Assembly (NCBI GenBank): GCA_903881505.1
Contig: CAIRTM010000069.1
Location: 1-58,226, forward strand
Length of the DNA stretch: 58,226 nt
Direction: 5' to 3'
Source: an uncultured delta proteobacterium
Lineage (GTDB): Bacteria > Desulfobacterota > WTBG01 > CAIYCZ01 > CAIRTM01
Position numbers and translations under genes: made by a program. Positions 19,157 through 27,846 of this stretch are shown piece by piece; position 1 is the first letter of the stretch; each line of letters starts with the position of its first letter. A model generated the notes under the pieces. That model ran no database searches and was not told where the DNA came from. It worked only from the letters and a program-made list of their open reading frames with translations.

Positions 19157-19181
19157 GGGCACGGCATGCCGTGCCCCTACG
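19152..19181. repeat. Perfect 30-bp GC-rich palindrome overlapping the glyQ stop
   Basis: The half-site CGTAGGGGCACGGCA is followed by its exact reverse complement. The glyQ stop TAG (19154-19156) is inside the left arm. No T tract follows, so it is not a standard terminator. It resembles the GTAGGGGC...GCCCCTAC palindromic elements dispersed in many bacterial genomes. A role in glyQ/glyS mRNA stability or as a small mobile palindrome is possible. Confidence 0.85.
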
Positions 19182-19210
19182 AAGAATACCTTACCTAAAG
19201 GATAGCTTTA

Positions 19211-21283
19211 ATGAACGACGAACTTCTGCTCGAAATCGGCACCGAAGAAATACCCGCGGCATTCATGCCCGACGCGCTTTCCGCGCTGAAATCGCTGATG
19301 GAAAAAGAGCTCTCGGCCTGCCGCATCGGCTCTGGCGCGATAGAGACCTTCGGCACGCCGCGACGCCTGACGCTGACGGCCGCAGGCGTGGCTGCCGCGC
19401 AGACCGACCTCACCGTTGAAAAAATGGGCCCCGCAAAATCAATCGCCTTTGACGCCGGGGGCAACCCTACGAAAGCGGCCCTCGGCTTCGCCAAGGGACA
19501 GGGCATCGACATCAGCCAGGTCACAATCGTTGCCACGGACAAGGGCGAGTACATCTGCGCAAAAAAACATGAAAAGGGCGCGCAGACCGCAACCCTGCTC
19601 CCCGAGATCTGCTCACGCGTCATCGCTCAGCTGCCCTTTCCCAAGTCCATGCGCTGGAAGGATCTGGACATCCGCTTCGCCCGGCCCATTCACTGGATCG
19701 TGGCGCTCTACGGCGGCAAAGTCGTGCCTTTCACCTGCGGCAATATCAGCTCGGGCGACAGTACGTGCGGCCATCGCTTCATGGCGCCGGAGACCGTAAA
19801 GGTACGCGGCATCTCTTCCTACCGCGCGGCCATGGAAAAAGCGCATGTGGTCATTGACCAGAAACAGCGCAGGGAACTGATTACCGCGAAACTGAACGAA
19901 CTTGCCAGGAAGGCCGGCGGCGAGGCCGATGCCGATGAAAAGCTCCTGCAGGAAGTTATGTTTCTCATTGAGGCGCCGTACCCCGTGCTGTGCAGCTTTG
20001 AGAAAGAATTCCTCGAGCTGCCCAAGGAGGTGCTTGTCACCACCATGAAAAAGCACCAGAAGTACTTCCCCGTGCTTGACAAACAGGGCAGGCCGCTCAA
20101 CCATTTTATCGCCGTAAACAACACCGCGGTAAAAGACCCGGCCGTTGTCATCAACGGTCATGAGCGCGTGCTGCGCGCGCGCCTGTCGGATGCCCGTTTT
20201 TTCTATGCCGAGGACCAGAAGAAATCCCTGCCTGCCATGACCGAGTCACTTAAAAATGTGCTCTACCAGAAGCAGCTCGGCACCTCGTATGAAAAAATGG
20301 AGCGCTTCCGGGCCCTTGCCGCGCGCATTGCGGAAGCCGTCAATCCGTCCATCAGGGACACCGCCGACCGTGCCGCCTACCTGTGCAAGGCCGACCTCGT
20401 GAGCGAAATGGTGGGCGAATTCCCCGAGCTGCAGGGCATCATGGGCCGCGAGTACGCCCGGCTTGCCGGCGAGCCCGAATCTGTATGCCAGGCCGTCTTT
20501 GAGCACTACCTGCCGCGTTTTGCCGGCGACGAACTCCCCGCGAGCGATGCCGGGGCGGTGGTCAGCATGGCCGACAAGCTCGACACGATCACGGGCTGCT
20601 TCTCCATCGGCATGGTCCCAAGCGGCACCGCCGACCCCTACGCGCTGCGCAGGCAGTGCCTGGGCATCATCAACATTATCCTCGCCGGAAAATACAATCT
20701 GTCGCTTGCCGGCCTGGTCGCGGCATCCGCCGGCCTGCTTGCCGGCAAGTCCACACGGCCGCAGGAGGAAACGGTCAAGGGCGTACTCGACTTTTTCTCC
20801 GGCAGGCTTTCAAACCAGCTCACGGGCCAGGGCATACCCTATGATGTGGTGGACGCGGTGCTCTCGCTGGGAATCGACAACATCACCGACACCTGCAACC
20901 GCATCGAGGCCCTGCAGCAGATGAAGAAGGACCCCGATTTCGAGGCCCTTTCCATTGCATTCAAGCGGGTGGTCAACATCCTGAAATCCGGCCGTCCGGA
21001 TACGGGTGTCGACACGGCCGCCTTCGAGCATGAAGCCGAGCGCAGCCTGCATCAACAATATCTCGAAATCCGCGACCGGGTCCGTGAGCTCATGGCGCAG
21101 CGCACGTATCTGGACGCTCTGCGTCTCATTGCAGCGATCCGCGAAACCGTCGACGGTTTCTTCGATAATGTCATGGTTATGGCCGAAGACGCAAAGCTGC
21201 GGGCGAACCGGCTCGCCCTTCTCGGCGACGTCGCCTCGATGTTCACGAGCTTTGCCGACTTTTCAAAACTGTCCGCGGAGTGA
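19211..21283 (+). CDS. glyS: GlyS, glycyl-tRNA synthetase beta subunit
   Basis: 690 residues, normal length for GlyS, the tRNA-binding subunit. It begins with the conserved MNDELLLEIGTEEIPAAFM and contains family landmarks such as VLVTTMKKHQKYFPVLD and the HD-like central region. The C-terminal anticodon-binding domain ends FDNVMVMAEDAKLRANRLAL. ATG 19211 follows AAAGGA. It partners with GlyQ just upstream. Confidence 0.97.
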   Translation: MNDELLLEIGTEEIPAAFMPDALSALKSLMEKELSACRIGSGAIETFGTPRRLTLTAAGVAAAQTDLTVEKMGPAKSIAFDAGGNPTKAALGFAKGQGIDISQVTIVATDKGEYICAKKHEKGAQTATLLPEICSRVIAQLPFPKSMRWKDLDIRFARPIHWIVALYGGKVVPFTCGNISSGDSTCGHRFMAPETVKVRGISSYRAAMEKAHVVIDQKQRRELITAKLNELARKAGGEADADEKLLQEVMFLIEAPYPVLCSFEKEFLELPKEVLVTTMKKHQKYFPVLDKQGRPLNHFIAVNNTAVKDPAVVINGHERVLRARLSDARFFYAEDQKKSLPAMTESLKNVLYQKQLGTSYEKMERFRALAARIAEAVNPSIRDTADRAAYLCKADLVSEMVGEFPELQGIMGREYARLAGEPESVCQAVFEHYLPRFAGDELPASDAGAVVSMADKLDTITGCFSIGMVPSGTADPYALRRQCLGIINIILAGKYNLSLAGLVAASAGLLAGKSTRPQEETVKGVLDFFSGRLSNQLTGQGIPYDVVDAVLSLGIDNITDTCNRIEALQQMKKDPDFEALSIAFKRVVNILKSGRPDTGVDTAAFEHEAERSLHQQYLEIRDRVRELMAQRTYLDALRLIAAIRETVDGFFDNVMVMAEDAKLRANRLALLGDVASMFTSFADFSKLSAE

Positions 21284-21316
21284 CCCGCACCAAGAACAAC
21301 AACCAGGGAGGACGCT

Positions 21317-24055
21317 ATGGCTAAGAAGTACGTTTACTATTTCGGTTCCGGCAAGGCTGAAGGCAAGGCCCAGATGAAGGAGCTGCTCGGCGGCAAAGGG
21401 GCCAACCTTGCCGAGATGTGCCTGATCGGGCTGCCCGTGCCCGCGGGCTTCACCGTCACCACCGAGTGCTGCGTGGACTATTTCAAGGCCGGCGGGAAAT
21501 ACCCCGCAAGCCTCACAGGCGAAGTAAAAGCCGCGCTGAAAAAAGTCGAAAAGGACATGGGCATGGTGTTCGGCGACCCGAAAAACCCGCTGCTCATCTC
21601 CTGCCGCTCAGGGGCCCGCTCCTCCATGCCAGGCATGATGGAAACGGTCCTGAACGTCGGCCTGTCCTCGAAAACCATCCCCGGCATGATCAAAAAAACC
21701 GGCAACGAGCGCTTCGTCTACGACGCCTACCGCCGCCTGATCATGATGTATGCCGACGTTGTCATGGAAAAGGCCGAGGGCATCGAGCCCGAAGAGGGCA
21801 TGGGCATCCGCAAGCAGCTGGATGAGATGCTCGGCGATTATAAAAAGAAAAAGGGCTGCAAGCTTGACACCGATCTGAGCGCCGAGGATCTCAAAAAGCT
21901 CGTCGAAGCTTTCAAGAAAAAAGTCAAGCAGGTGCTCAAGAAGGACTTTCCCGATGATCCCTGGAAGCAGCTCTGGGGCGGCATCGGCGCGGTGTTTAAA
22001 AGCTGGAACGGCAAGAGAGCCATCTCCTACCGCCGCATCGAAAACATTCCCGACGACTGGGGCACGGCCGTAAACGTGCAGGCCATGGTGTTCGGCAACA
22101 TGGGCGACTCATCGGCCACGGGCGTTGCATTCACGCGCAACCCGGCAACCGGCGAAAACAAATTCTACGGCGAGTGGCTCGTGAACGCCCAGGGCGAGGA
22201 CGTGGTCGCGGGCATCCGCACCCCCAACCCCCTGAACGATGCAACCAAAAACGAGCAGAACAAGCACCTTCCCTCCCTGCAGCAGGCCATGGCATCGAAT
22301 TACAAGAAACTGCTGGGCATCCGGGCACGGCTTGAAAAGCACTACAAAGACATGCAGGACATAGAATTTACCATCCAGGAAGGCAGGCTCTACATGCTGC
22401 AGTGCCGCAACGGCAAGCGCACCGGCACCGCGGCCCTGAACATGGCCATGGACATGCTGGCCGAAAAGCTCATCGACGAGAAAACCGTCATCAGCCGCGT
22501 TGAGCCCGCGCATCTTGACCAGCTGCTGCATCCCTTTGTCGATCCGGCTGCCGAGAAAAAGGCAAAGGTCATTACCCGGGGCCTGCCCGCGGGTCCGGGC
22601 GGCGCAACCGGCATCATCGTGTTCACGTCCGAAGAGGCGGTCAGGCTCAACAAACACGGCAGAAAGGTCATCCTCGTGCGCGAGGAGACCAACCCCGAAG
22701 ATATCGAGGGCATGCGCGCGGCCCAGGGCGTCCTGACGGCCCGCGGCGGCATGACCAGCCACGCGGCGCTTGTGGCCCGCGGCTGGGGCAAATGCTGCAT
22801 CGTCGGCGCCGGGGAAATCCATGTGACGCTTTCGGCAAAGAAAATGACCGTCAGGGGAGCGACCTTCAAGGAAGGCGACTGGGTCACACTGAACGGCACG
22901 CAGGGCGTTGTTTATCAGGGACAGCTGCCCATGATCGACGCATCTGAAAATCCGCGCTTCAAAAAATTCATGCAGATTGTCGACAAGTACCGCGTCCTGG
23001 GCGTGCGCACCAATGCCGACACGCCTGCCGATGCCAAAATCGCGCGCGCCTTCGGCGCCGAGGGCATCGGCCTGTTCCGCACCGAGCACATGTTCTACGG
23101 CACGGGCGCGGAAAAGCCCCTGTTCGTGCTGCGCAAGATGATCCTGTCCTCAACCGCGGCAGAACGCGCCAAGGCGGTCAACGAGCTGTTCGCGTTCGTG
23201 AAGCGCGACATAAAAAACACCCTGGCGGCCATGGAAGGCCTGCCGGTGACCATTCGCCTGCTCGACCCGCCCCTGCACGAGTTTGTGCCCCAGGGCAAGG
23301 ACAAGCAGGCCGAAATCGCCAAGGCCCTCAAGATCACCGTCGACGAGGTCAAGAAGCGCGGCGAGGCCCTGCATGAGTCCAACCCGATGATGGGACACCG
23401 CGGCGTGCGCCTGGGCGTCACCTTCCCGGAAATTACGGCCATGCAGGCCCGCGCGATTTTTGAAGCCGCTGCCGAGCTCAACAAGGCGGGGAAAAAATGC
23501 AAGCCTGAAATCATGGTTCCCGTCACCTGCGACGCAAGCGAAATCAAAAACCAGAAAGCCATCATCGCCGCTGAATACGCGGCTGTGTGTAAAAAGACGG
23601 GCGTCAGGCAGATTCCGCACATGGTCGGCACCATGATCGAGATCCCGCGCGCAGCCCTGATGGCCGACCGGCTGGCGGTCGAGGCCGAGTTTTTCTCCTT
23701 CGGAACCAACGACCTCACGCAGATGAGCTTCGGGTTCAGCCGCGACGATATCGGCGGGTTCCTGCCCGATTATCTGGACAAGAAGCTGCTTGCAGCCGAC
23801 CCGTTCCAGACCATCGACCAGGACGGCGTGGGCCAGCTCATCCAGATGGCCGTCCAGAAGGGCCGTTCAACCAGAAAGGGCCTGAAAGTCGGCATCTGCG
23901 GCGAGCAGGGCGGCGAGCCCGCCTCGGTCGCCTTCTGCAACAAGACGGGCCTGAACTATGTCAGCTGCTCGCCGTTCCGCGTGCCGATCGCGCGCTTAGC
24001 TGCTGCCCAGGCCGCGATCAAGGCCGGCGCCGCAAAAGCGAAGAAGAAAAAGTAA
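21317..24055 (+). CDS. ppdK: PpdK, pyruvate phosphate dikinase
   Basis: Interconverts pyruvate, ATP and phosphate with PEP, AMP and PPi; useful for gluconeogenesis or PPi-linked glycolysis. Full length at 912 residues. The N-terminal ATP-grasp part includes LLGGKGANLAEM, and the swivelling phosphohistidine domain has GGMTSHAALVARG (catalytic His). The C-terminal PEP/pyruvate barrel ends with GICGEQGGEP (catalytic Cys) and a Lys-rich tail. ATG 21317 has a GGGAGG site. It follows glyS by 33 bp, the order seen in Geobacter-like genomes. Confidence 0.97.
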   Translation: MAKKYVYYFGSGKAEGKAQMKELLGGKGANLAEMCLIGLPVPAGFTVTTECCVDYFKAGGKYPASLTGEVKAALKKVEKDMGMVFGDPKNPLLISCRSGARSSMPGMMETVLNVGLSSKTIPGMIKKTGNERFVYDAYRRLIMMYADVVMEKAEGIEPEEGMGIRKQLDEMLGDYKKKKGCKLDTDLSAEDLKKLVEAFKKKVKQVLKKDFPDDPWKQLWGGIGAVFKSWNGKRAISYRRIENIPDDWGTAVNVQAMVFGNMGDSSATGVAFTRNPATGENKFYGEWLVNAQGEDVVAGIRTPNPLNDATKNEQNKHLPSLQQAMASNYKKLLGIRARLEKHYKDMQDIEFTIQEGRLYMLQCRNGKRTGTAALNMAMDMLAEKLIDEKTVISRVEPAHLDQLLHPFVDPAAEKKAKVITRGLPAGPGGATGIIVFTSEEAVRLNKHGRKVILVREETNPEDIEGMRAAQGVLTARGGMTSHAALVARGWGKCCIVGAGEIHVTLSAKKMTVRGATFKEGDWVTLNGTQGVVYQGQLPMIDASENPRFKKFMQIVDKYRVLGVRTNADTPADAKIARAFGAEGIGLFRTEHMFYGTGAEKPLFVLRKMILSSTAAERAKAVNELFAFVKRDIKNTLAAMEGLPVTIRLLDPPLHEFVPQGKDKQAEIAKALKITVDEVKKRGEALHESNPMMGHRGVRLGVTFPEITAMQARAIFEAAAELNKAGKKCKPEIMVPVTCDASEIKNQKAIIAAEYAAVCKKTGVRQIPHMVGTMIEIPRAALMADRLAVEAEFFSFGTNDLTQMSFGFSRDDIGGFLPDYLDKKLLAADPFQTIDQDGVGQLIQMAVQKGRSTRKGLKVGICGEQGGEPASVAFCNKTGLNYVSCSPFRVPIARLAAAQAAIKAGAAKAKKKK

Positions 24056-24085
24056 ACCGAGATCAATTATCACAGCTTAAACACA

Positions 24086-24120
24086 GCGCCCCTGGCGGAC
24101 ATGCTCCGTCAGGGGCGCTT
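24086..24120 (+). terminator. Terminator after ppdK
   Basis: A long stem pairs GCGCCCCTG...CGGA with TCCG...CAGGGGCGC (24086-24099 with 24105-24118), followed by TTCCTTT. It ends the glyQ-glyS-ppdK unit. Confidence 0.75.
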
Positions 24121-24131
24121 CCTTTCTGCGG

Positions 24132-24175
24132 AATCAGGCTGTGATCCGCATGCCGCGGGGGACGGCAGCCTGATT
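24132..24175. repeat. Stem-loop at the 3' end of the tetrapyrrole-related operon
   Basis: AATCAGGCTG (24132-24141) is perfectly complementary to CAGCCTGATT (24166-24175) around a 24-nt GC-rich loop. It lies just after the last flavodoxin stop. It lacks a T tract, so it may stabilise the 3' end of the operon mRNA rather than terminate. Confidence 0.55.
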
Positions 24176-24188
24176 GGAAGTCACGCCT

Positions 24189-24803
24189 TTACTTCTTAGC
24201 CCCTGTGCAGGCCTTGATTTCAGGCAGAAATTTCAGTGCGTCTTCAACAATTTTTTCCTTTGTGCGCGGCACCTTCTTGCCGTCGACAAGATCGGCCGCC
24301 TGTACCTGGAAATATCCGGCAACCCTGCCTTTTGATGCCGCTACAAGATCTTTGTGCTTCTGCTGGTATTTTTCCTCGATAAAAGAGTCGGACGTTATAA
24401 AGATAATCACGTCCTTTCCCGCAAAACTGTTGCGCTCGATGAACGTGCGCATGGCAAGGCCGAACTGTGCCGCCCAGATCGGCGTGCTGATGATGAGGCG
24501 GTCATAGGGGGCGAAATCTACAGAGGCTGGCTCAATATCGGTCTGCATGCCCATAAAAATTTTCAGCATGCCTGTTGCCGCCCCAAACCCCTGCCTGCTG
24601 TTCAGGTCCTTGATCTCCCGAATGTCAGCACCTGTCTCCTTTTGAAGGGCCTCACATGCTGCCCTGGTATTGCCGGTCTTGGAATAATAAAGAATCAGCG
24701 TCTTTCCCGGAGCCGGCTGCCCACCGGCAATACACAAACCGCCGGACACGGCAAAACATACTGCGATAATGACTGCGACCGCTGTTTTAACTATTGCTTT
24801 CAT
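24189..24803 (-). CDS. Exported flavodoxin-like protein A
   Basis: 204 residues. An N-terminal Sec signal (VAVIIAVCFAVSGGLCIAGG) precedes a flavodoxin domain with the FMN phosphate loop YYSKTGNTRAACEAL. It is thus predicted to act outside the cytoplasmic membrane, unlike ordinary flavodoxins. It closely resembles protein B at 24829, sharing ALQKE-G-DI, the RTFI region and GRVAGYFQVQA, and the pair looks like a tandem duplication. Flavodoxin folds include HemG protoporphyrinogen oxidase, but specific HemG identity cannot be claimed. A strong AGGAGG precedes ATG 24803. Last gene of the operon. Confidence 0.85.
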   Translation of the reverse strand: MKAIVKTAVAVIIAVCFAVSGGLCIAGGQPAPGKTLILYYSKTGNTRAACEALQKETGADIREIKDLNSRQGFGAATGMLKIFMGMQTDIEPASVDFAPYDRLIISTPIWAAQFGLAMRTFIERNSFAGKDVIIFITSDSFIEEKYQQKHKDLVAASKGRVAGYFQVQAADLVDGKKVPRTKEKIVEDALKFLPEIKACTGAKK

Positions 24804-24828
24804 TCCATAGCCTCCTGCAAAAAATTCA

Positions 24829-25461
24829 TTACTGTTTCAGTACTGTTTCTATTTCACTGGCGAGTTTGACCGCGTCCTGCGCGATCAGTTCCCGGGAGCG
24901 CACCGTTTTTTCACCGTTTATTTTTTCCGTGGCCGCCACCTGAAAATAGCCGGCGACCCGGCCGCCGGATTGCACCACCATCTTCTCCGTCCTGCTCTGT
25001 GAACCCTTGTTTTCAAAGACATTGGTCGTCGTGAACATAATAACCTTCCTGCCGTCAAATCTGTGCTTTGCAATAAACGTGCGGATTGACGCGGCGGGCC
25101 TGCCCGCCCAGACAGGCGAGCCGATGACCACGGCACCGTACGGGGCAAGGTCGATATGGTCCGGGTCGATTTCGGTATGCGTATTGAACATGGAGCCAAG
25201 CGCAGCGGTGAAAAAACCCCAGCCTCCCGCCCTGCTTTTCAAATCCCTGATCTCAAGGATATCGCAGCCGAGTTCCTTCTGCAGGGCCTCGCATGCAGTT
25301 TTCGTGTTGCCGGTTCTGGAATAATAAACAATCAGTGTTTTCACAGCCGTATCCTCCAGGGCGCAGGCAGGCTGCACATACAGTGCTCCGATACAAACCA
25401 TGATAAAAACCGGGGCAACCACGCACCGCCACATTATAGACGCCGCTTTTCGCTTGTTCAT
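24829..25461 (-). CDS. Exported flavodoxin-like protein B
   Basis: 210 residues, with a signal sequence of about 34 residues (MWRCVVAPVFIMVCIGALYV, then ACALED) and then a flavodoxin domain with YYSRTGNTKTACEAL as the FMN loop. Paralogous to protein A, which follows after 25 bp. The conserved GRVAGYFQVAA and C-terminal INGEKTVRSRELIAQDAVKL region suggest the two arose by duplication. AGGAGA lies 8 nt before ATG 25461. The location in the operon suggests electron delivery to, or oxidation of, an extracytoplasmic tetrapyrrole; this is an inference. Confidence 0.85.
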   Translation of the reverse strand: MNKRKAASIMWRCVVAPVFIMVCIGALYVQPACALEDTAVKTLIVYYSRTGNTKTACEALQKELGCDILEIRDLKSRAGGWGFFTAALGSMFNTHTEIDPDHIDLAPYGAVVIGSPVWAGRPAASIRTFIAKHRFDGRKVIMFTTTNVFENKGSQSRTEKMVVQSGGRVAGYFQVAATEKINGEKTVRSRELIAQDAVKLASEIETVLKQ

Positions 25462-25492
25462 ATACAGTCTCCTGTTCCAGAGTCACCAGCTG

Positions 25493-25933
25493 TTATGCTG
25501 CTCTGTGTTTTTTGGCACGCATGAGCTTCAGGACAAACTGGCCAAAGTTAATAAGGTAGACCGTGTTGGCGACAATCATCAGAACAACAGTGCCCTGCCG
25601 GCTCCAGCCGAACCAGAAAGCGGCAAGGCAGACGTGGAAGGCAATGAGCGCCGCCAGGTTGCCCACGTCCTCCCAGAAAAATTCACGGCACATAAAATAG
25701 TGCCCGTAGATTTCCTTCTCCCAGAGCATGCCGATAACGGTATTGAGCCAGAGCAGGACGATATTGAGCCAGCACGTGATCAGCGCGCCCGTATAGCCTG
25801 CGCCCGCGGCCAGAAAATACACGGCACAGCAATAGCTTGCAATGATGACCATAAGCTGCAGCATGCTGGCTGCCATCATTGCCCCGGTCAGAGGTGTTGC
25901 GTTGCGCCGGGCCATCTGTTCGGGAGTATACAT
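25493..25933 (-). CDS. BchF-like 3-vinyl (bacterio)chlorophyllide hydratase homologue
   Basis: 146-residue integral membrane protein with four predicted TM segments (about 21-43, 46-68, 92-110, 116-135). It shows the signature layout of the BchF family: YTPEQMARRNATPLT at the N-terminus, WEKEIYGHY (71-79), FFWEDVGNL (85-93), His100, and a C-terminal INFGQFVLKL. BchF adds water to the C3-vinyl of (bacterio)chlorophyllide precursors. No other chlorophyll gene except bciB is nearby, so the substrate here may be another vinyl-bearing tetrapyrrole such as heme or protoporphyrin. AAGAGG precedes ATG 25933. Recognition is from remembered family motifs, not from a search. Confidence 0.72.
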   Translation of the reverse strand: MYTPEQMARRNATPLTGAMMAASMLQLMVIIASYCCAVYFLAAGAGYTGALITCWLNIVLLWLNTVIGMLWEKEIYGHYFMCREFFWEDVGNLAALIAFHVCLAAFWFGWSRQGTVVLMIVANTVYLINFGQFVLKLMRAKKHRAA

Positions 25934-25956
25934 GCTGGTGCCTCTTTTCTGAGTGG

Positions 25957-27180
25957 CTATGCCGGAATTTCGTAGTCTTCCAGAATTTTATAAACGTGCC
26001 GGGGTACCAGCGTACCGAGAAGACCGGGATAATTGAACTTCACATAGTGGTAATTGCGCACCAGGTGCATATCAACGGCATAGCCTGCAAACTCAAGCCC
26101 CTTGGGTCCGGTTTCATACAGCATGTCAGCAATTTCCCGGCCTTCCTTCAGGGACACATCCCTGCCCGGCTTCACCGGCGCAGCATCACGATTTGCAAGG
26201 CGCGGGATGATCTTGTTCGCGTACATGAGAATGCCGGGACGGCGGTCACCGCTGCTGAACTCAGCCGACGTTTCCAGTTCGTCCGCTATCAGGTCGCGCA
26301 GCACCCGGCCTTTTTCCGTTCTGAGGGTAACCCACTGGGGCATTTTCTCCCGGTCAAGCGGCGCGCCGATATAGCCCACGGTGATATCGGCAAGGCTGTT
26401 CATGTAGTCAAAGCAGGCCATGCAGCTCTCGGCAAACACATTGGTTCCGAACAGCTCGCGGGGAAAACTGAAAAACGGGACCTTTTCAATCGATCCGTCC
26501 GCATGGGTGATGTGGCAGGTATAATCCTGCATGTACTCAACATGGCGGGCGGTCCTGTGGGATTTACTCACCCTGCGAAGCATCCACCGGAAACGCCGCG
26601 GGTTGGCGTTGTCCGTGCAGGGGATACCGATGGTGTATATTTCCATATCGCGCAGATATGGATATGCTTCCTGAAAATTACGCAGGTTGTGAATCTGGCA
26701 GGGAGTACCGATCACGAGCAGCTTTTGTATGCCCTCCCTGCAGGCATCCTGAAGAGAGACAAGCGTCGGGGAAAGCACCGGCTTGCTGCCGCCGCCTGCC
26801 AGAATATCCTCTGATGACCGGGCAAGCACCGGCCGCGGGAAGAAGAAATCCTCTCGGCTGCGGTGCAGCGTGACGACGGCTTCTACCAGGCCGGACTCAA
26901 AGGCCTTCTGGGCCATGCGGGTGATGATGCCGGTAAACTGGGTGCGGGGAAGCGGCTTTTTAAGCCGGCCCACAAAGCGCTCACGGCTGATGCCGAAGCG
27001 TAATTCTTCGGTGTCGTCCAGAGAGCGCTCGCGCCCGAACAGGTCGCGCTCCCTGGCGCCCAGCCATCCCGTATTGAAGACGCACGACCGCATGCTTTCC
27101 TTCGCGGGCCATGCATCCGCCATGCACAGGCCGCACAGGCTGCAGAGCTTTTGTCTGAATTGCTCATACTGCATGAACAT
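25957..27180 (-). CDS. bciB: BciB-type ferredoxin-dependent 3,8-divinyl (proto)chlorophyllide 8-vinyl reductase homologue
   Basis: 407 residues of the F420-hydrogenase-beta (FrhB-like) superfamily. It keeps BciB-specific stretches: CSLCGLC near the start, DDTEELRFGIS, QFTGIITRMA, GLVEAVVTL, KPVLSPTL, LLVIGTPCQIHNLR, DGSIEKVPFFSFP and CMACFDYMNSLADITVGYIG. All expected Fe-S Cys are present (13, 16, 19, 33, 161, 188, 253, 256). Known BciB uses two [4Fe-4S] clusters and FAD to reduce the C8-vinyl to ethyl. The frame extends to a GTG at 27216; ATG 27180 or 27174 are better starts because homology begins there. Cytoplasmic; 23 bp before the BchF-like gene. Confidence 0.82.
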   Translation of the reverse strand: MFMQYEQFRQKLCSLCGLCMADAWPAKESMRSCVFNTGWLGARERDLFGRERSLDDTEELRFGISRERFVGRLKKPLPRTQFTGIITRMAQKAFESGLVEAVVTLHRSREDFFFPRPVLARSSEDILAGGGSKPVLSPTLVSLQDACREGIQKLLVIGTPCQIHNLRNFQEAYPYLRDMEIYTIGIPCTDNANPRRFRWMLRRVSKSHRTARHVEYMQDYTCHITHADGSIEKVPFFSFPRELFGTNVFAESCMACFDYMNSLADITVGYIGAPLDREKMPQWVTLRTEKGRVLRDLIADELETSAEFSSGDRRPGILMYANKIIPRLANRDAAPVKPGRDVSLKEGREIADMLYETGPKGLEFAGYAVDMHLVRNYHYVKFNYPGLLGTLVPRHVYKILEDYEIPA

Positions 27181-27237
27181 CTCTTCGCAGATGATATTCC
27201 TGGGCCGTTGTGACACTCAACACCAGCCGGGAAAATA

Positions 27238-27819
27238 CTACCGGACGGGTGTCTTTTTAAGGAAATCAGCAACCTCGGTGTCGAAGACCTCCTGCGTTTT
27301 GCCGGCCTGGAATCCGTACACGCCTTTTGCTATGAGGCCGCTTTCAGCAACGAGTTCTTCAATGCCTTTCTTCGTAAAGCCCGCCAGGGGGCCGCCGGAC
27401 GTGGTAAAAACATACACCTCCGATCCGTCGGGTATGACCTCCTCGATGAAAAACCTTCCCGGAGCGCTCAGCTGCATGAGATAGACGGGTGCAACGACAA
27501 TGATGGGGCTGTAGTCCTGTAATTTCTTCTCGAACGGCTTCTGCCTGTCATCGCCCCAGAACCACTGCTCGCCGATAATGGTAAAAATTCCCCGGCCCTT
27601 CTCCGACGGTATCTCGGCGACTTCAGCGTCAAGGTGTTTGCCCAACGCTTTTGCCACCATGCGTGCATTGCCCGTGCGGGAATAGTAGGCCACCAGAGGC
27701 TTTTTTGCGCCGGGCGCGGACTGGTCATCGCTGCCGGCAGCACTGGCGCTGCCGGCACCCGTCACAAGCACCATGAGAGCAAACATCACAACTGCGTTAC
27801 TACATGTTTTCTTCAGCAT
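27238..27819 (-). CDS. Exported flavodoxin-like protein C
   Basis: 193 residues. The signal peptide ends around SASAAGS (25-31); the flavodoxin domain has YYSRTGNARMVAKAL as FMN loop and VYVFTTSGGPLAGFTKKG as the second flavin loop. It is more distant from proteins A and B and resembles the Flavodoxin_4-type family more closely. It lies between the ferrochelatase-like and bciB genes. A good AAGGAAGG site precedes ATG 27819. Being exported, it may exchange electrons with the membrane polyferredoxin or the anchored ferrochelatase homologue (inference). Confidence 0.83.
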   Translation of the reverse strand: MLKKTCSNAVVMFALMVLVTGAGSASAAGSDDQSAPGAKKPLVAYYSRTGNARMVAKALGKHLDAEVAEIPSEKGRGIFTIIGEQWFWGDDRQKPFEKKLQDYSPIIVVAPVYLMQLSAPGRFFIEEVIPDGSEVYVFTTSGGPLAGFTKKGIEELVAESGLIAKGVYGFQAGKTQEVFDTEVADFLKKTPVR

Positions 27820-27846
27820 GTCGTTTCCTTCCTTTCTGCAACGGGG

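Noticed and set aside
22109-23089. 326-codon open frame on the minus strand
   Set aside because: Antisense to ppdK; no domain visible.
25957-27180. Annotation as F420 hydrogenase beta subunit (FrhB)
   Set aside because: The superfamily is right, but the specific stretches and Cys positions match BciB and no other hydrogenase subunit is nearby.
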